Origin: Planctomycetota bacterium
Lineage (GTDB): Bacteria > Planctomycetota > Planctomycetia > Gemmatales > Gemmataceae
Assembly: GCA_016191165.1 (NCBI GenBank)
Contig: JACPPF010000183.1
Coordinates: forward strand, 1-64,000
Length of the DNA stretch: 64,000 bases
Reading direction: 5' to 3'
The position numbers were made by a program, and so were the translations under genes. The notes beneath the pieces were generated by a model. The model was given only the letters and a program-made list of their open reading frames with translations, was not told where the DNA came from and did not search any database. Below, piece after piece: positions 20,293 through 29,211 of this stretch (positions are counted from its first letter, which is position 1; each line of letters begins with the position of its first letter).

Positions 20293-21362
20293 TTTTTCCC
20301 TTCAATTACCTTGATTGCCTCCAGGGCTTGGCGTTGCAGGATCCCATCCCTACTGTGGGCCATGGCGCGAAGTACCGGAATCGCGTCTTTGGCAGCAGGT
20401 CCGATTGCCCGAAAGATGGCAACTATCCCAATTTGGTCGCTCACACTCTCGCGGATACTTTTTGCCTTGGCAATTGCCAAAAGCTCGGGAACGGCGTCCT
20501 TAGCGTGAACCCCAAGCTCCCCCAGGACACCTAGGGCGTTGGTGACCGATTCAGCGTTCCCGGGTTCTTTTAGCCACTTTCGAGCCACCTCCACGGACAA
20601 CCGCTCTTCCGGCGCAACGGCGGCCAATGCCAACAACGCGGAAAATCGGTATTTCTTTGAGCCCTTTTTCAAAGTGATGATTTTGATGAGTTTTGGCGCG
20701 GCTTCCTTCGCTGCGGATTTGCAATGAATCCGCAGGTCCACGAATGCCATGCGACTTATCGAACTGAGGTCGCCGTAAACGCCTGTGCCAATGTCCGGAT
20801 CGTCCAACGCGGCTATGACAACAGGAATCAATGTCTTGTCGTCCGGCAGCAAGCGAGAGAAAACCACGTAGGCCCCACGGCGGATGCCAGCGTTTTCACT
20901 TTTGAACTCTTCGCGAACCTTCGGCAAGGCTGGCCGAGCGTAGGGTCCCATCCGGGAAATCGCCAACAATACGCTGGCAACAACCTCGGGATCTCGATCC
21001 CTCAAGCTACTGCTCAACTTCTCTAAACGTCCCGCGGCCGAGAATGGGTTTACACCCATCGCCGCCAAGCTCATCGCCGCTTGTCGGCGAACGGTGGGAT
21101 CGCGATGCAGGAGCATGTCTTCGACGAAAAACGGGGTTCCCCCGTGGTGCATTTCGTAGGCGATTGCTTCCAGTCGTTTCAGCGAATCGACAACATCGGC
21201 GGCCGGTTTATCCCTTTTCAACTTTACCTGGAAGCCCTTCAGCAGCCGCTGCGCCTCCTCGCGCGGCGTCTCCTTCTTCGCCTTCAGCTCCTGCGCCTCC
21301 ACGAACAAAAGAGGCAAGAACAACACGCCAGCGCAAAGCAATCGAACCGTTGTCTTCTTCAT
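20289..21362 (-). CDS. Secreted HEAT-repeat protein
   Basis: 357 residues with a clear signal peptide (MKKTTVRLLCAGVLFLPLLFVEAQ). The remainder is alpha-solenoid: DPTVRRQAAMSLAAMG, DPEVVASVLLAISRMG, NAGIRRGAYVVFSRLL, ESVTNALGVLGELG and DGILQRQALEAIKVIEG mark successive HEAT units of 35-40 residues. It probably scaffolds proteins in the periplasm. Its stop overlaps the start of the surface-protein gene by 4 bp, so the two form an operon. A run of 12 consecutive C on the coding strand lies 35 bp upstream of the start codon. Confidence 0.8.
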   Translation of the reverse strand: MKKTTVRLLCAGVLFLPLLFVEAQELKAKKETPREEAQRLLKGFQVKLKRDKPAADVVDSLKRLEAIAYEMHHGGTPFFVEDMLLHRDPTVRRQAAMSLAAMGVNPFSAAGRLEKLSSSLRDRDPEVVASVLLAISRMGPYARPALPKVREEFKSENAGIRRGAYVVFSRLLPDDKTLIPVVIAALDDPDIGTGVYGDLSSISRMAFVDLRIHCKSAAKEAAPKLIKIITLKKGSKKYRFSALLALAAVAPEERLSVEVARKWLKEPGNAESVTNALGVLGELGVHAKDAVPELLAIAKAKSIRESVSDQIGIVAIFRAIGPAAKDAIPVLRAMAHSRDGILQRQALEAIKVIEGKK

Positions 21363-21396
21363 TGCATTTCTCCTGACATCGTTACTCTAACGGCGA

Positions 21397-21408
21397 GGGG
21401 GGGGGGGG
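21397..21408. repeat. Homopolymeric tract of 12 G
   Basis: Twelve consecutive G on the + strand, 35 bp in front of the HEAT-protein start codon (minus strand, therefore poly-C). Such tracts change length by slippage. The rest of the 435 bp gap 21363-21797 holds a palindromic repeat and presumably two divergent promoters that I cannot pinpoint. Confidence 0.7.
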
Positions 21409-21681
21409 CAGTCAATGACCTGATCAGGTCATTCTTGAATTTCTTGTCTCAACGTTTCAGTATATGCGCGCCGACCTGGGCGGTTGCGTCCTCACGGCCT
21501 ACCCCCCGCGCCCCGTGAGAAGCCCTCAAAAAAAACGCCGTAACATGATGCCCGTTTATTGCTTACGAACGGAGGGGGACTTCTCACTTCTTTTCGTCCA
21601 CTTGGCGGCTGAAGTACGCACTACGAAATGGGCGGTGCGGCGTATATTGGAGGTTAAGCCGCGCTGGGGGCGCACTTGAGT

Positions 21682-21770
21682 GTTTAGCCGCGACCCGAAG
21701 GGGAGCGCGGATTGCCTTCACTCCGACGGTGAGACGGATTGCCTGCGCTCCCTTCGGGTCGCGGCTAAAC
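21682..21770. repeat. Palindromic repeat, GTTTAGCCGCGACCC family (second copy)
   Basis: Arms GTTTAGCCGCGACCCGAAGG (from 21682) and CCTTCGGGTCGCGGCTAAAC (to 21770) pair perfectly over 20 bp. The centre holds a duplicated GCGGATTGCC/ACGGATTGCC. It is directly related to the copy at 9196-9275. It lies 27 bp upstream of the kinase start codon. Confidence 0.8.
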
Positions 21771-21797
21771 GAACGGGTCATTTCGCGGTTATTCGCC

Positions 21798-24700
21798 ATG
21801 AATGAAACGAATGTCTGCGTCAATGGTCATCCGCTGACCGATCAGGATCAGAACTGCCCGATCTGCGGGACGGTTCCGATGGGAGCGATGTTTGCGCCGC
21901 CGCGGCCGATGTTGCCGACCATTCCGGGATATGAGATTACCGAGGAGCTAGGCAAGGGCGGCATGGGAGTGGTGTACAAGGCCCGGCACGAGAAGTTGCA
22001 GCGCTGGGTCGCGCTCAAGATGATCCGCAACTGGAGTCTCGCCAGTGCCGAGGAGCAGGCGCGCTTCCGCGTCGAGGCGCAGGCGATCGCGCAATTGCAG
22101 CATCCGCATATCGTGCAAATCTTCGAGATCGGCGACTGGCAGGGGATGCCGTTCTTGTCGCTGGAATTCATCGAGGGGGGCACGCTGGAGTCCAAGCTGA
22201 AGGGCCAGCCGATGGCGCCGCTGGAGGCGGCCATGCTCATGCGGCGCATCGTCGAGCCGATTGCGTTTGCTCATCGGGAGGGCATCCTGCATCGCGATCT
22301 GAAACCGGCGAACATCTTGCTGACGGCGAACGGGGAGCCGAAGATCGGCGATTTCGGGCTGGCGAAGAAGATCGACTCCGGCGCCGGGCTGACGCATACC
22401 GACGCGGTGCTGGGGACGCCCTGTTACATGGCGCCCGAGCAGGCCCAGCGGCGCAATCGCACGATTGGGCCGACCGCGGACCTTTATGCCCTGGGGGTCA
22501 TCCTTTATCAGATGCTGACGGGCCGCCCGCCGTTTTTGGGTGAGAGCGCGCTGGAGACGCTGCGGCAAGTGCTGGAGGACGAGCCGGTCCCGCCGCGCCG
22601 CTTGCTGCCACGGGTGCCGCGCGACCTGGAAACGATTTGCCTGAAGTGTCTGCGCAAGGAGCCGGAGCATCGCTATGCCAGCGCGGCCGATCTTGCCCAC
22701 GACCTTGAGAACTTCGTTGAGGGGAAGCCGATCCTGGCGAGGCCGATCAGTCGCGGCGAGATCGCGTGGCGCTGGTGCCGGCGCAATCCTCTGCCGGCGT
22801 CGTTGACGGCGTTGTTGCTGACGGTTTTCCTGGTGGCCTTTGGCCTGGTCGCCTGGAAGTGGCAGGAGGCGGAACACGAGAGGGAGCTGAAGGACAACGC
22901 GCTCGGCCAGGCCCAGCAGCAGACCCAGACCGCCCAGGCGGCGACCTCGGCCATGAAACTGGCGCGCGACAACGCCAAGGAGGAGGCCCAGGCCAAGGCG
23001 ATCGCGCTGAAGGAAGCCGAGGAGGCGTCGAACGCCAAACAGAAAGCGCTCAAGGAAACCGAGGCGGCCTATGAACGCCTGGAGCAGACCAGCTACCTTT
23101 TTGCCGTGCGTACCGCCCATCGCGTCTGGGAAGACGGCGACGTGCTGCTCGCGGAAAGCCTGCTGTCGCAAATTCGGCCCGGCCTGCGCCGCTGGGAATG
23201 GGACTTCCTGCGCAATCTGCACCGCTCGCACCAGGTCAGCGCCTTTCGCAATTTCTCGCCTACGCGGTCCTGCGTGGTCCACAGTCCGGATGGGAAAACT
23301 TTCGCCTACGTAGGCAACAAGGGCTTCCTGGCAATTCGGGACGCGACGACCGGCGTTTTTTTGCACAGCCTGAAGGGCCACACGATGCAAGTCAACTGCC
23401 TGGCGTTTTCGCCGGATAGCAAACTCCTCGCCGCCGGCGACAGCAGCAAGACCGTAATCGTCTGGGACATTACATCACGTCAGATCAAGCAAAAGTTACA
23501 AGGCCTGCCGGGTCCCATTTCAAGCGTGGCAATCAGTCGCGACGGCAAGCGCCTGGCCTTTGGCTGGAAGCAGGGTTGCGCCGTTCGCTCGCTCGGTGAC
23601 CCTACCGCGCCTTTGCCAGGGCTGGCGTGGGAGTTCAATCGCTCGGATTTTACCAATTTGGTATTCAGTCCCGACTCGCGATTCCTCGCAACCGGGAACG
23701 CCAACGGCGAAGTCGAAATCCTTGATCTCGACAACGCGCGCAATCGCCAACAACTGGCGGCCCACGAAAATAATTGTCTCGCGGTGGCGTACGCGCCCGA
23801 TGGACAACACTTGATCACAGGCGGCGCCGATGGCCTGGTAAAGGTCTGGGACGCCGACAAAAAGACCTGGCTGCGCACCCACGAGGGCAATCTTTCGTTG
23901 ATTACCGGGCTGTCCATCAGTGCCGACGGTAGGCTTCTTGCGGTGGGAAGTCTCGACAGCGTGATCCGCGTATACGAATTCGGAAAGGGGACCGAGCTGG
24001 CGTTGCTGCGCGGACATGAGAGTGCCGTCACGTCGGTGAGTTTATCCTCGGACGGCCAGCACTTGCTCAGCACGGCCGACGATAATTCCGTGCGCACCTG
24101 GAGTCTCACGGATCGGGAAGGAGTCAGCGCCTACACCAATCGCAACGCCTGGCTTTTCACCGCGCTCGCGGCCAAAAGCCAGCGGTTGTTTGTCGCGGAA
24201 AGGGACCCGGAGCGTATCTGGTCAATCGATCTGAAGTCTTCCGAGCCGCTGGCCACGAAGAAGCCGGTGCCCATCGCGCTGGACCACGTGGGCGCGATCA
24301 CCCAGCGCCGGCTGGCGGCGAGCGCGGACGGCGAATGGCTCGCCCTGGCCGACGCCACACCCGCCGGCAGGGAAAACGCGACACACATCGTTGTCTGGAG
24401 CACGCGCACGGGCGAGGTGAAAACGATGCTCAACGTCGCCGCGAACTCTGTCTTGCAGATCGCGTTTCATCCGACCAGGCCCCACCTCCTGGCAACAAGT
24501 GAGAAGAAGGGCACCGTCACCCTCTGGAACCTTGACGATCCCAATGGGCATCGCACGTTCGACGGGTGCAAAGGTGATGTCCACGCGCTGGACTTCAGCT
24601 CCAACGGCCGCTGGTTGTTCGCGGGCGGGAAGGACAAGATTATCCACGTCTGGGATACCACGAAGCCGACCGAGGTTGCCCATCGCAAGATCACGACACC

Positions 24701-26030
24701 GGGAACGATCCATTGTATCGCCGTGAACCCCCAGGACGATCAGCGCGTGGCGTTCTGGGCCGGCAAGGACGGGCTGGCGGCCCACCCAATTCAGATTGCC
24801 GACTGGGAACGGGGAGTGATCGAAACGAATCTCCTGGGCCATCGCCAGGCCGTCGTCCGGCTCGCGTTTGACCAGACAGGTAAACGCCTGCTGTCCGCGG
24901 GCAGAGACAACCATTTGCGCATCTGGGATCTCGCCCTTGGCCAAGAACTCGTGCGCTGGCCGAGCCGAGATCGGCTTTTTCCCGGCGCCCCCAGCCTCGC
25001 GTTCAGCCCCGATGGACGCTTTGCGCTTTGTACCGGCCTTGACGCCGTCTCGCTCTGGAACGGCGCCTCCAACCACGAACTCTGGATCCTGCGCCGACAC
25101 ACCAGCACCACCACCGGCGTGGCCTTCAGCCCGGACGGCAGGCGCGTTATCTCCGGTAGCATCGATGCTTCCCTGCGCGCGTGGGATGCCGAGCGCGGCC
25201 GCGAAATTCGCGGCGCGGGCTTTCCACACCTGAAGGTCCACAAGAGTGTAGTCAACTCGGTCGCGTACAGTCCCGATGGAACGCTCCTGGCCACGGGAGG
25301 CGCCGATCGCACCGCGATCGTCTTGGATGCGCGCACCGGTCAAAAACGCTGGGACCTGATCGGGCATGAAAAATCCGTGCGCTGGGTGGCGTTTAACCCC
25401 GATGGCGGCATGCTGTTGACCGCCAGCAACGACAAGTCCATCAAGCTCTGGAATCCTCGCACCGGCAAGCACATTCACACCCTCCTCGGCCATGAGGAGG
25501 AAGTCAACACCGCCATATTTCATCCGAAAAAGAAGCTGCTCGCATCATGCAGCGTCGACGGGACGGTTCGGCTCTGGAATACGGCGACCGGCAAGGCAAC
25601 GCGGAAGTTGCCGGGCCGTGGCAAGAACATGACCGATGTCGCTTTTAGCTTGAACGGAACGTTGCTCGCGGGCGGCGACCGCGATGGCTGGATCATCGTC
25701 TGGGATGAAGGCGGAAAAGAACGGGCGCGTTTCCAGGCGCATCCACGCGTCTTGCAAAGCCTGGCTTTCCATCCCAAATTCCATCACGTCTTGCTTTCCG
25801 TGGGGGATGACGCCGCCGTCCGCATCTGGGATCTCCGCCCGGCCCTGGATAACGCCAAGGCTAATCCGATTGCCCTGGCGACCCTGCGCGGCCACTCCGG
25901 CAACGTGATGGGCCTGGCGATTCGGCACGATGGCCAACGCCTCGCCACGACCGGTTCAGACCGCACGGTCCGCATCTGGGACCTGAGCTTTCTCGAACGC
26001 CCAGCTCGCCTGGCTGAGACGCGAAAGTAG
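21798..26030 (+). CDS. Ser/Thr protein kinase with WD40 beta-propellers
   Basis: 1410 residues. A short N-terminal Cys motif (CVNGHPLTDQDQNCPICG) may bind zinc. The PknB-type kinase domain (about 44-315) has GKGGMGVVYKA, VALKMI, HRDLKPANILL, DFGLAKK and MAPEQA, all catalytic residues present. A transmembrane helix (about 333-352, LTALLLTVFLVAFGLVAW) is followed by a coiled coil rich in Ala/Lys/Glu. The C-terminal ~900 residues contain about fourteen WD40 units (for example LLAAGDSSKTVIVWDI, GSDRTVRIWDL). The propellers would be extracytoplasmic if the kinase is cytosolic, so a sensor role is plausible. This is a characteristic planctomycete architecture. ATG at 21798 chosen because it opens the Cys motif. 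Confidence 0.93.
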   Translation: MNETNVCVNGHPLTDQDQNCPICGTVPMGAMFAPPRPMLPTIPGYEITEELGKGGMGVVYKARHEKLQRWVALKMIRNWSLASAEEQARFRVEAQAIAQLQHPHIVQIFEIGDWQGMPFLSLEFIEGGTLESKLKGQPMAPLEAAMLMRRIVEPIAFAHREGILHRDLKPANILLTANGEPKIGDFGLAKKIDSGAGLTHTDAVLGTPCYMAPEQAQRRNRTIGPTADLYALGVILYQMLTGRPPFLGESALETLRQVLEDEPVPPRRLLPRVPRDLETICLKCLRKEPEHRYASAADLAHDLENFVEGKPILARPISRGEIAWRWCRRNPLPASLTALLLTVFLVAFGLVAWKWQEAEHERELKDNALGQAQQQTQTAQAATSAMKLARDNAKEEAQAKAIALKEAEEASNAKQKALKETEAAYERLEQTSYLFAVRTAHRVWEDGDVLLAESLLSQIRPGLRRWEWDFLRNLHRSHQVSAFRNFSPTRSCVVHSPDGKTFAYVGNKGFLAIRDATTGVFLHSLKGHTMQVNCLAFSPDSKLLAAGDSSKTVIVWDITSRQIKQKLQGLPGPISSVAISRDGKRLAFGWKQGCAVRSLGDPTAPLPGLAWEFNRSDFTNLVFSPDSRFLATGNANGEVEILDLDNARNRQQLAAHENNCLAVAYAPDGQHLITGGADGLVKVWDADKKTWLRTHEGNLSLITGLSISADGRLLAVGSLDSVIRVYEFGKGTELALLRGHESAVTSVSLSSDGQHLLSTADDNSVRTWSLTDREGVSAYTNRNAWLFTALAAKSQRLFVAERDPERIWSIDLKSSEPLATKKPVPIALDHVGAITQRRLAASADGEWLALADATPAGRENATHIVVWSTRTGEVKTMLNVAANSVLQIAFHPTRPHLLATSEKKGTVTLWNLDDPNGHRTFDGCKGDVHALDFSSNGRWLFAGGKDKIIHVWDTTKPTEVAHRKITTPGTIHCIAVNPQDDQRVAFWAGKDGLAAHPIQIADWERGVIETNLLGHRQAVVRLAFDQTGKRLLSAGRDNHLRIWDLALGQELVRWPSRDRLFPGAPSLAFSPDGRFALCTGLDAVSLWNGASNHELWILRRHTSTTTGVAFSPDGRRVISGSIDASLRAWDAERGREIRGAGFPHLKVHKSVVNSVAYSPDGTLLATGGADRTAIVLDARTGQKRWDLIGHEKSVRWVAFNPDGGMLLTASNDKSIKLWNPRTGKHIHTLLGHEEEVNTAIFHPKKKLLASCSVDGTVRLWNTATGKATRKLPGRGKNMTDVAFSLNGTLLAGGDRDGWIIVWDEGGKERARFQAHPRVLQSLAFHPKFHHVLLSVGDDAAVRIWDLRPALDNAKANPIALATLRGHSGNVMGLAIRHDGQRLATTGSDRTVRIWDLSFLERPARLAETRK

Positions 26031-26108
26031 TTTGTGCAATCGCCAAGCCCCGCCATGAGCGCAGCGATTGGCGGGGGTCAGTCTCCTGCCCATGCCGCCA
26101 GGTAAACC

Positions 26109-26876
26109 ATGCCTCAAGAACGTGCCACGGCTCTGATTATCCGCGCAAGCGACTTCAGCGAGACGAGTCGCGTCGTCACGCTCTGGACCAGAGAACTGGG
26201 CAAGGCACGCGCTCTCGCCAAGGGGGGGCGGCGGCTCAAATCCAATTTCGATGTTGCTCTTGACCTTCTCACCGTCTGCGGTATCGTCCTTCTTCGCAAA
26301 AGCTCCGGCAATCTCGATCTGTTGACCGAAGCGCGGGTGGAAGAGCGCTTCCCCGCGCTGACGCAGGATCTGTCCGCGCTTTACGCGGCCTATTACATCG
26401 CGGAAATGCTCAGCGACTGGACGCAAGATCACGATCCGCATCCGTCGCTTTTCGATGAGGTCGTCGCAACGCTGCGCAACCTGGGGCAACCGGGTATCCT
26501 CACGGGACCGTGTCTGGCGCACTTTGAGCTTGTGCTTTTGCGAGAACTTGGCTATGGGCCTGCGCTGGATTTTTGCGCCGATTGCGGCGAGACGTTTTCC
26601 TCCCCTCTCCCTCTGGGAGATGGAGGAAGTTTGAGACTGGCGTTCAGCGCCGCAGGCGGCGGGGTCTTGTGCGAGACGTGTCAGGCGAAACAGCGCGACC
26701 GACGGGCGCTAAACGAAGATACCTGGCGCGCCCTGGTTACCATGCAAAACGCCGGGGAAGGCTGGCGCGACGTTCACGACCCGCGCTTGCGCGGCGAGGT
26801 GAGGCAACTTTTGAACGATTACGTCACTTACCAGTTGGGCCGGCGGCCTCGACTGCTGCCTTACTTGGGGAGCTAA
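26109..26876 (+). CDS. recO: DNA repair protein RecO
   Basis: 255 residues. The N-terminal OB-fold is recognisable by ATALIIRASDFSETSRVVTLWTREL and GGRRLKSNFD; the helical C-terminal part includes a CADCGETF ... LCETC four-cysteine zinc site, and ends with NDYVTYQLGRRPRLLPYL. RecO acts with RecR to load RecA on SSB-coated single strands and can anneal ssDNA. Length and domain order match the family. It lies upstream of two envelope lipoprotein genes without obvious functional link. Confidence 0.92.
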   Translation: MPQERATALIIRASDFSETSRVVTLWTRELGKARALAKGGRRLKSNFDVALDLLTVCGIVLLRKSSGNLDLLTEARVEERFPALTQDLSALYAAYYIAEMLSDWTQDHDPHPSLFDEVVATLRNLGQPGILTGPCLAHFELVLLRELGYGPALDFCADCGETFSSPLPLGDGGSLRLAFSAAGGGVLCETCQAKQRDRRALNEDTWRALVTMQNAGEGWRDVHDPRLRGEVRQLLNDYVTYQLGRRPRLLPYLGS

Positions 26877-26880
26877 ACGT

Positions 26881-26998
26881 GAATTGCAAATTGCATATTG
26901 CAGATTGCAAATTGCAGAATTCGAATTGCCCATCGCAAACCTATGTGCGATTTGCAATTCGCCATTTGCGCTTTGCAATTTGCAATACGTGGAGGAGT
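26881..26998. repeat. AT-rich inverted repeat TTGCAAATTGCA
   Basis: Left half contains ATTGCAAATTGCATATTGCA and related short repeats; the right half has ATTTGCAATTCG and GCTTTGCAATTTGCAAT in inverted sense. It is much more AT-rich than the surroundings and fills the recO-bamD-like gap, ending just at the next gene's ribosome binding site. Confidence 0.7.
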
Positions 26999-27004
26999 CG
27001 CCTC

Positions 27005-28258
27005 ATGTCCGCCGCCGCTGTGCCTTTGATGTTCTGTCTCCTGACGGGCTGTGCCTCGACCGGCGGCGGCTTCACGCCGCCCTGGAAGAAGAGCGCCGCC
27101 AAGGTTGAACCGCCCAAGGACAGCATTGTGTTGACGGGCCGGACCTATGAGATGGAACCGGTCGATCCCAAGCTCCGCGCGGAGCTCGATGCGGCCCAGC
27201 GGCTGATGCACGAGAAAAAATATGGCGAGGCTGAAAGAATCTATCACATGCTCGCGATCCCGGGCCACGAGGCGAGCTGGTGGTCCAGTCTGAACATCTT
27301 CGATTCCGGCGAAGACTCGATCGCGAAAAAGCGAAGCAAGTACCCACGGTCCGTCTATGAGGAAGCGCTCTTCGGCGAAGCGGAAAGCCAGCGCATGCAG
27401 AAAAACTACCGCGACGCGGTCAACACCTACTCCAAGCTGCTCAACGAGTGCATCCGCACCAAGTACACCAACCGCGCCTGCCAGGGACTCTTCGAGATTG
27501 CCGACTACTGGCTCGAACCGACCCGCAAGCAAATGGACGAATACCAGGAGCAACTCAAGGGCAAACGCTGGTTCGTCACGCCGGCCGCCTACATCCACTT
27601 CGGCAAGGACATGCCCACCATGGATGCGCAAGGAAACGCCCTGTTGATCCTCAACACGATCTGGCAGCAGAACGTCAAGGGCGAGATGGCCAAACGCGCG
27701 CTGATGTACCTCGGCACCATCCACTTCTACAACAAGAGCTACCAGGAAGCCGACTTCTACTTCACCAAGCTCAAGAACGACTACGAGTTCACCCCCGAAG
27801 CCGCCAAGGCGATCAAGCAGTCGATCATCTGCAAGCAACTGATGACCGGCGGCTCGGCCTACGATCTGCGCGGCGTCGAGGAATCCAAGAAACTCCTCAT
27901 GCAGGCCCAGGGCGCCTATCCGGAATTTGGTAAAGACACCGAGTGGGTCAAGAAGCAACTGGTCAGCATCAACATCCAGCAGGCCGATCGTGATTTCAAG
28001 ATTGCCGAGTTTTATCAGCGCACCGGCCATCCGGGCTCAGCGTACTTCTACTTTGAGCTGGTATGCCGGCGTTACCCTGGAACACGCTTTGCCGAGGATG
28101 CGGCCAAGCGGAAGGATCAGCTTCGTGCTCGTGCCGAGCGCGAGCACCGCGAAGTAGGCGGCCCGGCGCCGCTGCAGGACGCCACGACCGCGCCGACGCC
28201 CGGATTGCAATCGCCTCGCTTGTTGCCTCGATTGCTCGCCCCGCCGGCGAAGAACTGA
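27005..28258 (+). CDS. Outer-membrane assembly lipoprotein, BamD-like TPR protein
   Basis: 417 residues beginning with a lipoprotein signal (MSAAAVPLMFCLLTGC; lipobox LTGC, lipidated Cys16). The mature part is helical with TPR-type repeats: YGEAERIYHMLAI, YRDAVNTYSKLLNE, YQEADFYFTKLKNDYEF and HPGSAYFYFELVCRRYPGT, the last closely resembling the BamD signature of small-to-large sequential tetratricopeptides. BamD assists BamA in beta-barrel insertion; the family is longer in planctomycetes. The ATG has GGAGGA upstream. It is followed by an LptE-like lipoprotein gene, so the two may serve outer-membrane biogenesis together. Confidence 0.8.
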   Translation: MSAAAVPLMFCLLTGCASTGGGFTPPWKKSAAKVEPPKDSIVLTGRTYEMEPVDPKLRAELDAAQRLMHEKKYGEAERIYHMLAIPGHEASWWSSLNIFDSGEDSIAKKRSKYPRSVYEEALFGEAESQRMQKNYRDAVNTYSKLLNECIRTKYTNRACQGLFEIADYWLEPTRKQMDEYQEQLKGKRWFVTPAAYIHFGKDMPTMDAQGNALLILNTIWQQNVKGEMAKRALMYLGTIHFYNKSYQEADFYFTKLKNDYEFTPEAAKAIKQSIICKQLMTGGSAYDLRGVEESKKLLMQAQGAYPEFGKDTEWVKKQLVSINIQQADRDFKIAEFYQRTGHPGSAYFYFELVCRRYPGTRFAEDAAKRKDQLRARAEREHREVGGPAPLQDATTAPTPGLQSPRLLPRLLAPPAKN

Positions 28259-28314
28259 GCCGCTTGCGGCGCGGCGTTCGCGCGGCGCCGTGCGAACGCT
28301 AAGCCGCAAGCGGC
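28259..28314. repeat. Long near-perfect hairpin GCCGCTTGCGGC
   Basis: Outer arms GCCGCTTGCGGC (28259-28270) and GCCGCAAGCGGC (28303-28314) and inner arms GCGTTCGC (28274-28281) and GCGAACGC (28292-28299) form one extended stem. It starts directly after the stop codon of the BamD-like gene and could be a terminator/attenuator or another REP-like element. Confidence 0.7.
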
Positions 28315-28332
28315 GAACCTTGGGTCTGATTC

Positions 28333-28947
28333 ATGTGCCACTTTCACCGACGAACTGGCTTTGCCGCGACTATTTTGGTGGTCGGATTGGTCTTCCTTTC
28401 CGGTTGCGAGAGCGGCGGACACTTCACGTTGCTGGGCTATTCGACGGCGCCGCCCATTCATGAAGGCATCCGCACCGTCTACGTGCCGATCGCCGCGAAC
28501 ACCACGTACTTGATCGGCATCGAGCAAATCCTGACTCGCGCCGTCGTCCAGGAAATTGGCGCATCGGGTTACCGCGTGACCTCCGATCGCAACCGGGCTG
28601 ACAGCGAACTTGTGATGAAGGTCGTGGCCAATCGCAAGAACACGATCATCCTCAATCAACTTGCTGAGAATCGGCAAGCGGAGATCGGCATCCAAATCGA
28701 GGTCGTGTGGCGCGATCTTCGCAAGGACCACGAGGGCAACATCCTGTCCAATCCCAAGGGCTTCGACCCGAAGGAAAAACCGTTGCCCGGCGAACCGCGC
28801 GCCCAGGCCCCGCAGGCGATCCCGCTCATCGTCACTCCGACCGCCACGTTCACGCCCGAAGTCGGCGGCTCCAACCAGTCCGCCTACCAGCTCGCGGTCA
28901 ACCGGGCGGCCAGACAAATCGTCAATATGATGGAAGTCTGGCGTTAG
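28333..28947 (+). CDS. LptE-like LPS-assembly lipoprotein
   Basis: 204 residues with a lipoprotein signal ending in LSGC (Cys about residue 25). The mature protein shows the LptE pattern: a beta strand with HEGIRTVYVPIAANTTYLIGIEQILTRAVVQEI, then ASGYRVTSDRNRADSELVMKVV, a basic-hydrophobic strand, and a C-terminal helix (QLAVNRAARQIVNMMEVW). LptE plugs the LptD barrel that delivers LPS to the cell surface. It sits downstream of the BamD-like gene, separated only by a hairpin. Confidence 0.75.
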   Translation: MCHFHRRTGFAATILVVGLVFLSGCESGGHFTLLGYSTAPPIHEGIRTVYVPIAANTTYLIGIEQILTRAVVQEIGASGYRVTSDRNRADSELVMKVVANRKNTIILNQLAENRQAEIGIQIEVVWRDLRKDHEGNILSNPKGFDPKEKPLPGEPRAQAPQAIPLIVTPTATFTPEVGGSNQSAYQLAVNRAARQIVNMMEVWR

Positions 28948-28953
28948 TTGGCA

Positions 28954-29023
28954 GTGGTTAGTGGTTAGTGGTTAGTGGATAGTGGATAGTGGTTAGTGGC
29001 TGGTGGTTAGTGGTTAGTGGGTA
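28954..29023 (+). repeat. Ten tandem heptamers GTGG(T/A)TA
   Basis: Seven-base units from 28954 to 29023: mainly GTGGTTA with GTGGATA and two variants (GTGGCTG, GTGGGTA). GTGGATA is the reverse complement of the TATCCAC units at 29089-29207, so the two arrays can pair into a long imperfect hairpin. Confidence 0.9.
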
Positions 29024-29088
29024 GCGAAGAGCTAGTGCTGGCCTTCAGCTCTAAAGACGAACCGCGCGCCGTCACTAACCCTATTCCT

Positions 29089-29207
29089 TATCCACTATCC
29101 ACTATCCACTATCCACTATCCACTATCCACTATCCACTATCCACTATCCACTATCCACTATCCACTATCCACTATCCACTATCCACTATCCACTATCCAC
29201 TATCCAC
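29089..29207 (+). repeat. Seventeen perfect tandem heptamers TATCCAC
   Basis: TATCCAC is repeated 17 times without error, ending 4 bp before the folP start codon at 29212. There is therefore no Shine-Dalgarno-like sequence in the usual place. The repeat frame is open and in phase with folP (a YPLSTIH peptide repeat), so N-terminally extended products are formally possible. Confidence 0.97.
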
Positions 29208-29211
29208 TACC

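Noticed and set aside
26573-27004. Long N-terminal extension of the BamD-like protein
   Set aside because: It would overlap recO and cross the AT-rich palindrome; the lipoprotein signal with its ribosome binding site starts at 27005.
28954-29207. CRISPR-like array
   Set aside because: The units are contiguous heptamers without spacers.
29017-29211. folP start at GTG 29017
   Set aside because: It would add a low-complexity YPLSTIH peptide that no family member has.
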